Shown: positions 22,872-34,500 of the stretch, one piece after another
Layout of the letters: the number at the start of each line of letters is the position of its first letter
Numbering within the stretch: position 1 is the first letter of the stretch
Assembly: GCA_900175165.2 (NCBI GenBank)
Contig: FWWN02000702.1
Coordinates: forward strand, 35,099-99,098
Length of the DNA stretch: 64,000 nucleotides
Source: Rhizomucor pusillus
Lineage: Eukaryota > Mucoromycota > Mucoromycetes > Mucorales > Lichtheimiaceae
Direction of reading: 5' to 3'
The notes under the pieces: model-generated
The model's input: only the letters and a program-made list of their open reading frames with translations
The model's database searches: none
Told to the model about the DNA's origin: nothing
Made by a program: the position numbers and the translations under genes

Positions 22872-23108
22872 TCATAAGATTTGTTCTTCTTGCCGTTGTT
22901 GCTCAAAGTCCCGTTTCTTTTCGAGCAAAAGTGCCAAACGCTTCTCCTGTGGCATTCTTTCCATCAACATTGATTTGTAATCTACATAGTTCTGTTTGCA
23001 TGCACCAACCTTGGACTTGATCTTGTAGTCTTCAAGCAAGTAGAATCCTGCAGCGCCACCAACAAGTGCACCGATCGATACAGCTAATGAGAAACCAAAC
23101 TTGCCCAT
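22872..23108 (-). CDS. Small single-pass membrane protein, 78 aa, unknown
   Basis: This single-exon ORF starts at 23108, directly after a pyrimidine/AC-rich leader. The N-terminal segment (about 5-25, GFSLAVSIGALVGGAAGFYL) is a Gly-rich transmembrane helix. A charged helical tail follows (VDYKSMLMERMPQEKRLALL, ending in a Glu/Gln/Arg-rich stretch). Short N-terminal anchor plus cytosolic or matrix-facing helix is typical of mitochondrial inner-membrane small proteins, but that is only inference. Codon use is C-biased, as in neighbouring real genes. Confidence 0.6.
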   Translation of the reverse strand: MGKFGFSLAVSIGALVGGAAGFYLLEDYKIKSKVGACKQNYVDYKSMLMERMPQEKRLALLLEKKRDFEQQRQEEQIL

Positions 23109-23109
23109 A

Positions 23110-23139
23110 TGTGCGTGTGTGTGTGTGTGTGTGTGTGTG
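23110..23139 (+). repeat. (GT)n microsatellite
   Basis: A GT run sits immediately upstream of the ATG of the minus-strand small gene (it reads CA in the gene's sense), so it lies in its leader or promoter. Confidence 0.85.
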
Positions 23140-24052
23140 AGAATGGACGGGAAATGTTTGTGGGACGGAAATCAGATATACAATTTTGGATAACGGGTTC
23201 AGCAGCCGATCCCATCATCTCCTCGAGAGCCATCACGCACCTGCCAACGCAAAACGGTACTGGCCCATCCTTTGCGCTTACTAAAGGGGTCGCACTAATG
23301 TGCATTCTAGCGATACTTTTAAAATCGATTTTCGAGTGTTGATGGATCACCGGATGTATAGGAACCATATGCAAAAGATCGATCTTTCTGAAGGGGAGTT
23401 TTTATATTGAAGGCTCTTATGTGCAGTGGCAGAACTTGTTACTGTACCAAAAAACGACAGAGCTAAAGGCGGTCGAGCTTGACAAATGGATCTCCTCCAC
23501 CTCCCACGCACGGACCATTACACAAATGAAGTATTACTTGACCTTTCATTTAAGCTATATTCCTTGGACTATAGCTATTGATCCTGCAGAGGGTACGCCA
23601 GGCGGAGAGATACGAATAGTTGACGAGAAGAGCTAATGGTGAATAGATGGATTCATACAAGAGTATCTAACAAATATGTACCTTTTTCTATATTGGCAAA
23701 GAAGAAGCAACCAGCATCTGCAGATCACATGATTCGAGGACATGCTAAATAAATCAATTCAGATTTTTGCGAAGTCGTCAATGCACAGCAAGCCCCTTAT
23801 TCCCGTAGAAAAGCAAGGTTAGATTTTCATTGAATAAAGTAATTGCACAAACGGTTATGGATGTATTTATACGTAGCTCCAAGGATTTCATCAAAGAAAA
23901 ATGGGAATGCTTTAAAGATTGGACAGACGTATATATATGTATATATATACATATATATATATATAGACTGTGACAACTTTTGAATCCTACTACTTTTCTT
24001 CTTCCTGTTCGCTTCTACTGTCTGTCACGTTCACTCTCTTTCGGTTTTACCC
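23140..24052. other. Intergenic region
   Basis: No gene was recognised. A long (AT)n stretch at about 23929-23965 lies 90 bp before the start of the next gene, followed by a CT-rich leader. The AT run may serve as its TATA region. Confidence 0.55.
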
Positions 24053-24716
24053 ATGCGACAAGGTCCCTTGACGTTCCTTTTTGCGCCATTCTTCATACTA
24101 GCATTCCTTTTACTGCAACGTGTGTGTGCAGATGATATATCATTACTCGAGCCTCGCAACCACAGTACGCACTATGCAGGTTCCGACCTGACCATCCACT
24201 ATAAAGGTATTTATTCATTCAATTCGTCAATGGATGTATTGTACACCCATGCTAAAGGGAGCGCGGGTCAGTGAATTTTAATGGCATGGCATCGCTCGGT
24301 TCGGCTGCTGTCTCGCTCGCAGATTCAAGAACAGGCAACATAATCCAAGTGTTCGCAGAAGCGATTTGGTTGAGAAGCAACGGCAATCGACAGGTCAACT
24401 TTACGTGGCATATTCCTCGAGATTTTCCAAGCAGCACATACATTTTGCGAGTTGTAGGACCGTAAGTAAATATCTTCTTACGCGCGTTCATATGTGTATT
24501 TACACTGACCACGATTTTGAATGCAGAGCTTCTTACCCCTGTTCACGCCACAATGATGGACGACGTAAGTGTATAAAAGATATGGAAATTCCCATTTTTC
24601 TTGTTTCTTGCAACTGACCTCTCTCTCTCTCTCTCATAGCACCCTACGGCCGCTGTACGACTATCATTGAGAACTCTGTATCTTTTGATATCCGAAGCAA
24701 CAACTCCTATAAATGA
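24053..24716 (+). CDS. Small secreted KNH/Kre9-like protein
   Basis: Exons are 24053-24206, 24272-24461, 24527-24564 and 24640-24716, giving 152 aa. The signal peptide is strong (hydrophobic core PLTFLFAPFFILAFLLL, cleavage near VCADD). The mature part has the Ig-like pattern seen in Kre9/KNH domains: LEPRNHSTHYAGSDLTIHYK, a Leu/Ala-rich strand, and VNFTWHIPRDFPSSTYILRV, where W-x-I-P-x-D-x-P is characteristic. Cys pairs occur near the C-terminus (PCSRHND, RCTTIIENS). Several N-glycosylation sequons are visible (NHS, NFT, NNS). There is no GPI or membrane tail, so it is probably released or wall-associated. Function is unknown. Confidence 0.7.
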
Positions 24717-25193
24717 AAAGTAAACTTCAATCTATATTTGTAATGAAAAAGGGGGAGGGCAGGCCCAAGAATGTTGTGGTCAATATATTGAAAGCATCGT
24801 GATATATATTTTTACCAGGAACATGTACACCAAATTCCCAGGCCATGCTGTTAAAACCAGCAGCATCGATAAATATTGTATCCCAAATTCTTGTTCTATC
24901 ACACGCAATCGTGATCCATTGCTATCAACCATCTTGCGACAGTACTGACGCATGAAGAATACTTCTGTGTAAACTAGCAAGTAAAGCAATAATTGATGTT
25001 TATACAATTGATTTCTTGTTGATGGCTTCGTATTGACTTGTAATCTACACGGTGGTTCCGTGAGATTGACGAAATACGAATTTTGCAGCGATAGGGGTTG
25101 CTGAAGAATGTGGTCAGTGTGGTAACGATCTGTTCTAAAGCAGATTAAATGAATATCACGTCTTTCTTTCTGTTTCCCTTCTTATTGTTCAGT
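24717..25193. other. Intergenic region
   Basis: No gene was recognised. A CT-rich block ending at about 25190 precedes the Bud6-like start. Confidence 0.5.
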
Positions 25194-26688
25194 ATGCTAT
25201 CACCCCCTGACTCCCCATCGGGCAACTACGACGCAAATGCAAGAAAGATTGCCTCGTCACAAGACTCTGTAGGTGTCACAACAGCAGCCGTATTTGCCTG
25301 CAAAAGTTATCTATCATAAACTAAACAATGTTACCATCCAAAGTTCAGGTTGAGCAATTGCTTACTTCGACTCAAATGCTGCTATCTGCACTCGATGGCT
25401 GGTCCACTGGCAAATCAGATCGGCAGCTGGTCGTTAATGCACACAACAGACTGTTATCATGCCTGGCAGAAGAAGCTCAGCGTAAATTTGTAACGGAGGA
25501 TGATCCCTCAATGAGGTAAAAATACAGATGCGTTGAAAGCAAACATGACTTGAAAGGACTAATAGCGGTAAATTCAAAATAGTAGCAACAGCAACGTCGT
25601 TGCGCAGATAGCGCAGGAACTGGAGGAAGCCATGGCAGAATGGCTGGAGGAGGAGGAGGACGACGACGAGTCGTATATACCGGCTATCCGAGATATCCTT
25701 TTAGAGCTTTTGCATGTCCTCCGGCGCAGAGAGCAACAAGGTTCAAAGGCGCCCGAGCCGCCGCCGAGGAGTGCAAAAAGGAAATCGGCGGGCAAGACAT
25801 TGTTTTTGCAGTTTGGCAAACGCGTCCGCAAGGTGCACTGTACAAGTGGACTGCATTCGCTGGATGATGTGCGTGTGCTGTTTGAGGAAAAATTCAACAA
25901 ACCGGATATGCTGCTCGGGAGGAACATTGTCGTCTACATCCGGCATCCTGTGACTCAATCAATGCATCGTTTAACAGATATGCAAGATGTTGTCAATGGT
26001 AGCCTATTGGTGCTTCCCATTGGTAAGCCAAGCATGGCATTAAAAATAGATTTTTTGATCATCTCACAAATTTCTATTGGTGTGTATAGATACATCCGGA
26101 CTGCGTACCTTTGTTGAGCAGCAGCTGCATGCACTGAAACGCGCGGTACAGCAGCAGAAAGAAAAAGAAGAATGTGTCAACATTCAATCTGACGTGCATC
26201 AACTGCGCGAGGATATCAACGCACTGCAGAGGATATCAACCGAGTTTCGCGCGCAATACCAGTATATGTTGGCCAACAGCATCGATAAAATCAGATCGAC
26301 GCGGCCGCCGCCGTCGCTCGAACAGCATGAATGCAACCTGGCAAACGTCGCTGCGCGATTTTGCCAACTGCAAGATGCGGTTGACGGTATCACCCAAGAC
26401 ATTGTCCAGCGACGCTGCCGCCCGTCAGACGCGTGGATGCGCAGCTGTGCAATGGAGCTCCAGGAACTGCAGGTAGACCTCGCAAAGTACACGGCAGATA
26501 CCGCTCACTACAGAGCGCAGTGGAGGAAAAATTGGGAACGCGGGTTGCAAAAGGTTGCTTCGGAGCAGCACTTTTTGAGGCAAAGCGAGGCACTCGTGTC
26601 AGATGTCAGGGATGATTGCAATGAAATCGATCAGGTTTTAGAATACTTGGATCGTATTTGTACTTCTCAATCTACTTCTCCTTCATGA
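25194..26688 (+). CDS. BUD6: Bud6/AIP3-like actin-interacting polarity protein
   Basis: Exons are 25194-25268, 25349-25515, 25583-26022 and 26090-26688, giving 426 aa. The N-terminus has a VEQLLTSTQMLLSALDGWS segment and a Glu/Asp-rich stretch. The AIP3 domain begins near residue 140 with TLFLQFGKRVRKVHCTSGL, then SLDDVRVLFEEKF and IYIRHP-like strands (VVYIRHPVTQSMHRLTDM). The rest is long alpha-helix or coiled coil (QLHALKRAVQQQKEKEE and onward). Bud6 binds actin monomers and formins to promote cable nucleation at hyphal tips. This version is much shorter than the ascomycete protein (roughly half), lacking a long N-terminal extension. A first exon starting at 25194 is chosen over the in-frame ATG at 25328 because splicing joins SSQDS directly to VEQLL. 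Confidence 0.82.
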
Positions 26689-28518
26689 ATCAATGCGAGT
26701 CCACTTTGTCTTATATCTACGTTTTTGTCTGCCATGTAGTTAGACAGTAGAAGAGAGAGGCGGTGGAGGTGGATATGATGCACTATCATTGCTCTGCTTG
26801 TATGTAGGACCAGCTGCTTCAGATGATAATGATGATTTACATATGCAAAAAGAATACACAATAGATTACACAGTGACGTATCCTAAGCTTATCAAACGTG
26901 ACATCCAGGGGAGGGTGGGGGATGAAGGATCTGGCAGAAGAAACAATTAGATTTTGCTCGTGATGGTGGTGATAACCAATGACAAGAAAGGACCGCCCAT
27001 TCCTTCAAGTGCTGGACCGATTTGTGATGACAATAATTCGCGCAGCGATCCTTGTGCAAAGTAATTAACTCGTTATTAAAACAATATATTTCAAGGGGAG
27101 ACTGGCCTTTTCACATTACAGAAGGCTGCCAACACGTGAAGTGAATTCCGGCCGTAGGATAACGGAGAACATCAGAGCTCTAACTAAACGAAGAGGTCAT
27201 AAAATGCCTCATCACCAGAACACTGTGCAGTCAAGGGAATGAAACTTGCCATGGAATTCACGAGGTCTAGTTAGAGAGAGCTTTGATGCAAGATTTATAG
27301 TGGATTAATCCGCTGGGAAAGCTTGACATACTTTACCAAATGTATCGTGTTGTGCTTTTGCCTTGTCATCTCATTTGCTGGCCGTAGAGTGTAGCCAAAT
27401 TTGCTGCAATTTCGAGTCTTTCTAGAAGGCCGTTTCTGGCCTGTTCCAGGCCACTAAACATGGTGCCAGAGCAATTTGGGCCAAATTATTTTCCAAGACA
27501 CCCGGATACTGTGATTGGTGAAGGATTCCTAGTACTTTACTTGTAAAAGGTTTACGTCTATTATGGTAGCAGGAACGTGGGGTGGTACTTGATACTAAGC
27601 TTTCTGGGTGCAATCAACAACGTGGAAATGTGCAACGTTGGTGGTGGTCGTTACAAAACTGATCGATTCCACGTTCACGGGTCGATCCAAATTGGGGGCA
27701 AAGGGCTTTTTGTTTGAATTAATGCCCTGATTTTCGAATTCAGATAAATGAGCCATTATTTTCCATCATTGACTGACCCTTGCTACTATACTTCCGGTAG
27801 CAGGAAAGAGAGGGTGGGGGGGGGGCAGCAGTGTGCCCTTTGTATATGACGACATGGTGCAGAGGAAAAACGAACATTTTTTGGCGGGTTTGCTACACTC
27901 CAGCAGCAGCAGCAGGACCCCGGCTAATCCCCCATGGCTTGCGCGCCGCCACCCCGCATCTCCTTGGCGTTTCTGACATGTTTGGGATTATCTTCTTACA
28001 ATACAAGTACATACGGAGTTTACATGATTGCAGGCATAATGAAACAAAGCAAGAAGAGCAAAAAGGTCCGCTCAGATCCGCCGGCCGCTCTTCACGTCCT
28101 CACGAAATTAAGCCTTCTTTTAGCATGCATGCCCAACGATTTCTTTATACAATTAAAAAACCTATGCTGATAATGTGACCATAGCAGTGAGTGCTTGAAC
28201 ATGAAAAAGCAAACTATAAAAAATAGGAGCGGGAGCAGGAGAGAGCGATGCTAGCAGCAGACATAGCAGCAGAGTGAGAGGAGAGGAGTTGAAGCACCAA
28301 TAGGACCGCCATCCTGCATAGGGGTCACAGGGTTCTTGCCCCCCACTCACCCACCCACCCCGGAAAGAAGATCCACAAAGAGTGGTGGTGGGTGTTGTTT
28401 GGAGCAGATTTGAATTTCTCCATCATCAGCATACGTAACTGTCATTGCAGATCCGATACAATAATAAAGCATTTAAATTTGCTAATTTCAGCCTCCCCCT
28501 CTTTCTCCTCCCTGTGGA

Positions 28519-28526
28519 TATAAAAG
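28519..28526 (+). promoter_or_regulatory. TATA-like element before small ORF at 28588
   Basis: A tataaaag element lies 62 nt before the ATG at 28588, with a CT-rich leader in between. Confidence 0.4.
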
Positions 28527-28587
28527 CACCTCACGTTTGTGTCCTTCCTCTCTCTCCCACCTCCTTTCTGGTACACTCACACACGCA

Positions 28588-28746
28588 ATGGTATATTATC
28601 TTCAGAACAACAGTAACAACAACCGCGTTTGCAACCAGCAGCACTCTGGATTCTGCAGTTGCTGCGGAGTGGACGTCACTCGATTCAGGTACAGTACAGT
28701 AATCCCAAGTTCTCGGTCGACCGTTGTTCTCACCATGGAAACATGA
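28588..28746 (+). CDS. Possible small Cys-containing protein, 52 aa
   Basis: The ATG lies in good context (cgcaATGG) downstream of a TATA-like element and a CT-rich leader. The first 34 residues look non-random, with an Asn-rich part and then a Cys motif (QHSGFCSCCGVDVTRFR). A GT dinucleotide directly after the FR codons (AG|gtacag) could be an intron donor, in which case the final 18 residues are wrong. No family is known to me, and it could also be a non-coding transcript. Confidence 0.35.
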   Translation: MVYYLQNNSNNNRVCNQQHSGFCSCCGVDVTRFRYSTVIPSSRSTVVLTMET

Positions 28747-29445
28747 CAGCCATGAGTTTTGGTGCCGCTTTGCACGACGACGATGAACATCCATCCATCC
28801 AACGATCCGACGAATATTTTCTTTTTCTTGTTTTACCAACCCATTCACTCGCTCGCTAAAACAATGTTTCGAAACATCCATCACCACCAAGCGATCTCAC
28901 TCATTCTCAACAATTGCTTCTCTCCGTTCTCTTGCTCTATATCTTAAATCCCACTATCAACTATGATGGCTGATCTCTCTCTACCTTTTTTCTCTGTCCA
29001 ACAATATACGTATGTACATACAAACTCGTCTCGCTGAAAAAAAAAAAAAAACAGAACAACAACAAAACGCCAACTACTGCTACTACCCACTGCCAGCTTT
29101 CGCTACAGCAGGGACAATATATATTGTATACAACGCTCAACAACGTGCCACCGGATGGTCCATACACTCGCTTTATATACAAAACTTGTTTTCTTCCCTC
29201 TTTCACATCAACGTATTTTAACAAGATGGAAACCCTGACGTATATCTAATTGTTCATGTATTTACATTAACGAGCCGCGCTCTCTGAATATTCTCCCCCC
29301 TCCCTCCCTCATTCTTTTCTTTTTTTTCTATATATGTATGTAAAAAAGAAAAAGGTCCACAACAAGAGCTATATACTAAACGACTCGTTTCTCTTTCACT
29401 TTGTCTCTTTTAAAAAAGAAAGAAAGAAATGAAGGTTTATTAACA

Positions 29446-31272
29446 TCAGACCATCATGACATAGTTGCTTGGGATGCACCCTGAGCCACAGCTACATTGC
29501 CACGTTTCATCCCAGAGCTCCGCGATCCACCATCCCTCGTCCTGTGACATGCCTGTCACTGCAAACAGACTTCCTCGTTTGAAAGAAATCTCCGTCTCGT
29601 CATTTGCCAGGTAATCGTATTTTGCGCGAACTAAATTTGGCGGGGGGGGGGAGAACATATAAAATGAGTATCAATAATAATAATAGGAGACCCAGGCACA
29701 TGTAGATCTGTCTTACCCCAATATAGAATCGGTCGTCCGTCAGGTAAATGAGTGATGCTGGTGGTGTAAGCAGCGGCAGCAGCAGGAGGAGGAGGGATAC
29801 ACGGTGACATGGCCGGCGAGATGGCCGGTGAGTGGTATGGCGAAGATATGGGTGCTTGGTAGGGAGACATGACGGGTGACAGCGCAACCGAGCTTGGTCG
29901 CGGTGATTTCGGAAGTGGCAAGCCAGTTTGAATCATGAGTGGCGCGGGTGGCTCAACGGGTGCTACCGGTGCCGGTGCTGCTGCAATACGCGGAGACCGA
30001 GGCGGATCACCTGCTGCTGCTGCTGTTGTTGGCACGGGTACCGATGATGTCGTTGTTGTAGGAGTTGTTGTTGTTGCAGTAGTAGCAATGGAATTAGTAG
30101 TAACAGTAGCAGCAGTAGATAAAGGTGGTGTGGCTGTCATGCGCTCTTGCATCTTGGTTGATCCCATGGTCTTATTGTTATTATTTGTTATTTCTCGTTT
30201 GTTGGCCGATGTTGTTGATGATGACGCCATCGTCGTCGTTGTCTTCTTTGGTGATGGTCGATCGCCAGTTTCGAGCCGCTTGAGCAATTCTTCCAGGTTG
30301 CCTGCATCCAGCGGTTTCCGCTTGACTGTGCTTTTGCTGTTCACTGTGCCTGGACGTGGAGGGAGCCGCTTGGTAGCAATGTCTCGGAGCTGTGCCGACA
30401 TGAATGCAACGTAGTCAGATGCAGAAGGCGGCGCAGTGGCAGTACCCGTTCCACACTGCTCGGTAATTGTCCGGATGTCTTGCTGAACTGAGCTTTCTTC
30501 TAACCGTTTTCGGATGGCTTCTGACCACTTTGCGGTAAATTATTAGAGAACGCATAATCTTTTTGTTGTTGCTACGGAATTTCCACTTGCCTCGTCTTGG
30601 ACTAGAAGCTTGGCAGAACACAGGTTGGCATATTCCCACACGCTCGTCATGATAAACATAACCCGGTCCTCTTCCATGGCTTCCAACTCCTCACACGCTC
30701 GGGTCCATTGCTGGTTCCAGGCACCAACAGCTTCCTCCGCGTCACTCATGCTGCATCGAAAATTGATGACCTGTGTAAGCTTATCTTGACGCGCCTTGTA
30801 CTGCTCTTCTATGCGCTGGCATAGTTGATTTAATGCATCGACTTGTTCCGACGTCCATGCTTCCAAATCATCTGCCAGTCGCGTCAGTCGATCCGAAACC
30901 TCTAAATGTGATTCTCCCGTATGCTCTAGCTCCTTGTACATTGCATCCAGGCCGCGCATCACCGCAGTGTTGTTCGCTGTTTCGTCGTCGTTTTCCTCCA
31001 CTTTGCTGCTTCCTCCAGCCAGTTGTACCATCCGTTCTCCAATCTCTCGTTCCATCTCGGCACGCGCCTTGTACAATGTATGGATTTCATGCAATGCATC
31101 GTTGGCTTTCTTAAAGTAATTAAACAACTGGTCGATGCCTCGTCTGTCACAGGACTTATCAATTCTGTTAAAACACAACACCCCCACTTCTTGCACGGTA
31201 TCAATTTACCCAGAAATGATCTGCAAACCGGTAATCATTACTGCCATCGCAGTCTACAGGTTCGCCGTTCAT
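29446..31272 (-). CDS. F-BAR and SH3 protein (Cdc15/Imp2/Hof1-PSTPIP type)
   Basis: Exons are 31272-31210, 31154-30591, 30527-29717 and 29630-29446, giving 540 aa. The F-BAR domain begins at the N-terminus (NDYRFADHFW, then RGIDQLFNYFKKANDALHEI) and runs to about residue 250. A Thr/Ser/Pro/Ala-rich linker full of SP sites follows (about 290-475). A C-terminal SH3 domain closes the protein (VRAKYDYLANDETEISFKRG, WWIAELW, IPSNYV). Such proteins scaffold the contractile ring, septation and endocytic membrane. The SH3 has extra Cys/Gly residues just before IPSNYV (CSCGSGC). Intron 2 (30528-30590) appears to use a GC donor (gcaagt), giving VQDEWSEAIRKRLEE. Confidence 0.9.
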
Positions 31273-31543
31273 CGAGGTTGCGTTGGGTGGCATCAAAGAT
31301 GAGATATATAAGAGATAAATTGAAGAGATAAACAAAAGGGGACAGCCAACGTTCTCTCCCCTTTTTTTCACAGAAAAACAATTGCCTTGTAAAGAAATTT
31401 TCTTGCTGGCTGGATCCTCGTCGAGTTGTACAACAACAATGCACCAAGAAACAATCCATTGTTCTCCCATTTGCGTGCACTAGTGATTACACAGACTTTA
31501 TTATCGTAAGATGAGCAGAAGAGATGTAAATATGCGACTATTA

Positions 31544-34500
31544 CTACTGTTGCGGTGCCTGCTGCTGCTGCTGTTGCTGTGGTGTTTGTTGTTGTTGTTG
31601 CTGCTGCTGCTGTTGACGTTGCTGTTGTTGCAACATCAACCCTCGCTGCACAGCAGCTATCGCAGCCTGTTGCTGTTGGTATTGTTGCAAGTTCATATTG
31701 AACTGCGGTTGTGGATTGTTTTGCACTTGTGCTTGCGCTGCCGCTGCAGCCGCCGCCATGCGATCCCGATGTGCCAGCAACTGGGCATTCAGAGTTGGCT
31801 GCCCACCTACTTGACCCCGAAGTTGTTGAAGCATCGCCATCTGTGTCAAGTGTTGCGGTGGTTGCTGCTGCTGCTGCTGCTGTGGCTGTTGTTGCTGCTG
31901 TTGCTGAGGCATAGGTTGGCCACGCGCTCGTCCAACAGCTCCACGCATACGTTGCATTATTAATTGCTGCAAGAATTGTTGCTGCTGCTGAGGCGTCATT
32001 TGGTTTGGATTGATGCCACCAAACTGTGCAGGCAGCTGCTGCGCTTGGACTTGAGGTGTCCGTCCTTGCTGTTGATGCTGCTGAGCTTGAGCTTGGGCCA
32101 CTCGCGCTGCTGCAGCTGCCGCTTGTGCCTGTGCCTGTGCCTGGGCTTGCGCTTGAGCTTGTGCCTGTGCTTGTTGCATTCCTTGCATTAGATGCTGCGG
32201 TTGTTGCTGCCCTTGTGGTTGCTGCGGCTGTTGCTGTTGTTGTTGCTGCTGTTGGGGAGATATATGCTGCTGCTGTTGTTGTTGCTGTTGCAATCTTTGA
32301 CGTTGCTGCATAATCTGCTGGTGTTGCCGGAACAAAGCTTGTTGCTGCTGCATGAGCTGTTGACGAGCTTGTTGATACGCTTCCTGCGTTATTGCTCCTC
32401 GTGCCAAACTTTGTGCTAACCGCTGCTGATGTGCCAAAGACATCATCACTTGCTGCCTTATCTGTGGATCCATTCCCGCTAGCACTTGCTGCATCACTGC
32501 TTAATTTCTACGAGTTAATACCAATGTATTCTTACATTTTACTAAAGACTTACCAGCATTGGGCATTTGCATATCCGTTTGGCCCATAGGCTATCCAAGA
32601 TATAATTAACAAACATTGTGTGAATACCGGCATCGTCAAATCTGACTTACCATAGCTTGTGGTTGTGGAGGTTGTTGCGGTTGATGTTGCATAGGTTGAT
32701 GTGGTGATTGTTGAGTAGCAGCCATATTCTGTTGCTGTTGCTGTTGTTGTTGTTGTTGCTGCTGCTGCTGTAATGCAATAGTAGCAAGTGCTTGATGCAA
32801 CTGCTGTCGTTGCAGCGCTGTCACGTTTCCAGTGGCAGTGAGCTGATTAACAAGTTGCTGTGCAGTCTGGTATGGTATTGCTCGGGAACTGAACATTTGG
32901 AGAATTTGCTGCATGGATATCTGATTGTTAAGCATATTTTGCGCTTGTCCAGCATTTAACATGCCACTTGCCATTGCTGAAGCCCCTGCCATCGCTGGAC
33001 TCGGTGCATGACCAGGTGCTGGGGTCATATTCGGTCGTGCGTTCATGGGCAAAACGCCAGCAGCATTCTGCGGCGTTCCTGATGGTATAGGTTGTTGCGG
33101 TACTCCACTTGTTAGTCCATGTGTCGCCATCTGTGTATTGGCTCTTCCTGGTAACGCCAGGGATTGCATGCCAGCCTGACCAGGCATGGAAACCATGTGA
33201 GGATGCTGTCCAGCTAGCTGGGCGTGAGCTTGCGCTGGTGTTGCCTGAGGATTCTGGCTGGTAGCCATATTCATTGGTGGACGAGGTACGGCGGTAACAT
33301 TAGCTGCTGATATATCTGTGTGGGCTTGAGTAGGTGTAGGCACTGACGCTTGCGACGGTGTGGGGATATGAGGTTGATGAGGTGTAGAGGTTCTGACTGC
33401 ATTTTGCGGGAGTTGAGGTTGGGGTTGGGAGTGTAGCTGCTGGAGTTGTGCTTGAGAAGGAGGGCGGTTTAGGGTTTGCATAGGATTTTGAGGTAATTGC
33501 AGCGACATCTGATTATTGACAGTTTGCGGCTGCGATTGAGCTTGTGATTGCGTTTGAGCCTGAGCCTGAGCTTGTGCATGTGCTTGTGCAGCTTGTAACT
33601 GTGCCTGAGCTTGCGCTTGTGCCAAGATATTGCGTTGATGAGCCGTAAGCGGCGCGCCTTGTTGTTGCAAAGCTCGGGCTTGCTGTGTAGCTTGCATTTG
33701 TTGTTGTAGTGTCGCAGATTGCATCTGGAAATTGACTTGCTGCTGCGCTGCAGCTACTCGCGCAGTAACAGATGGTGAGCGTGGTACAGGGTTGGCCAAG
33801 TTGTTGTCGCATACGAGGGTATTAAATCGACTGTATGTTGTTTTCAAATGTACGACATAGCTTTCCATCAGATATTCAGGGCCAATCTTAAATCTAAAGT
33901 GATATAAATTAGATTGCTAACTAACACCATTTTATCTTTACTTACTCGATGTTGCCTCCATTCAGGCTGGTATCATAGACTGTACCCCAGCGGAAAACAC
34001 CATCGTACTCGTTGTTCTGCAGATATAGGTTGACAACCGTGTGCACCGTTTCTAACAATTGTTCGTTACAACCTGTGATCAGAAGTGCAAGACATAATCC
34101 ACTTACTGTCGCCCTCTTTTCGTTCGAAACGTATTGTTCTCACACACTTTCGACCATCAGGAAGCGTAACCTGATCTGCAATGGATTTCCGTCCTATGGT
34201 ATCCATTTAACAAGCTTTCTTTCTAAGCGCTAACCACTATATTACTAACCTTTTCCTTTCTTTGACTCCACAGATGGCAACGGCTCCATGTTAAGCTTTT
34301 GTCGTTTAACGCGCCAATCTTGAGCAAAGGATACTTTGCCAAAGCTAAAAAAACTGGATTAGCTCTCAAATGGATTGTGAATCGTGAAAATTAACTTGCC
34401 TTGGTTCGAAGGGAAACGAACGTTTTGAACGCCTGTCCATGAGAGTCATTAACTTGTCATTTTCTGCCTTCTTTGCCTGCTTTTGTTCTCGCTCCAAAGA

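Larger units (their letters stand above)
26689..29445. other. Gene-poor 2.7 kb region
   Basis: Apart from the small ORF at 28588, nothing recognisable was found. Notable texture: a G-run at 27816-27825, G/C palindromic words near 27425-27455 (ggcc...ggcc), and a long CT/CA-rich stretch at 28480-29430 that may be leader or trailer sequence. The 3' end of the F-BAR gene borders it on the right. Confidence 0.45.

Noticed and set aside
23110..23139. GT repeat considered as CRISPR-like or telomeric repeat
   Set aside because: Simple dinucleotide microsatellite with no spacer structure.
29935..30414. Val/Ala/Gly-rich plus ORF
   Set aside because: Antisense of the Thr/Ser/Ala/Pro linker of the F-BAR protein.
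31511..32419. Leu-rich plus-strand ORFs opposite SPT20
   Set aside because: Complement of CAG/CAA polyglutamine repeats reads as poly-Leu/Val/Ala; not a membrane protein gene.
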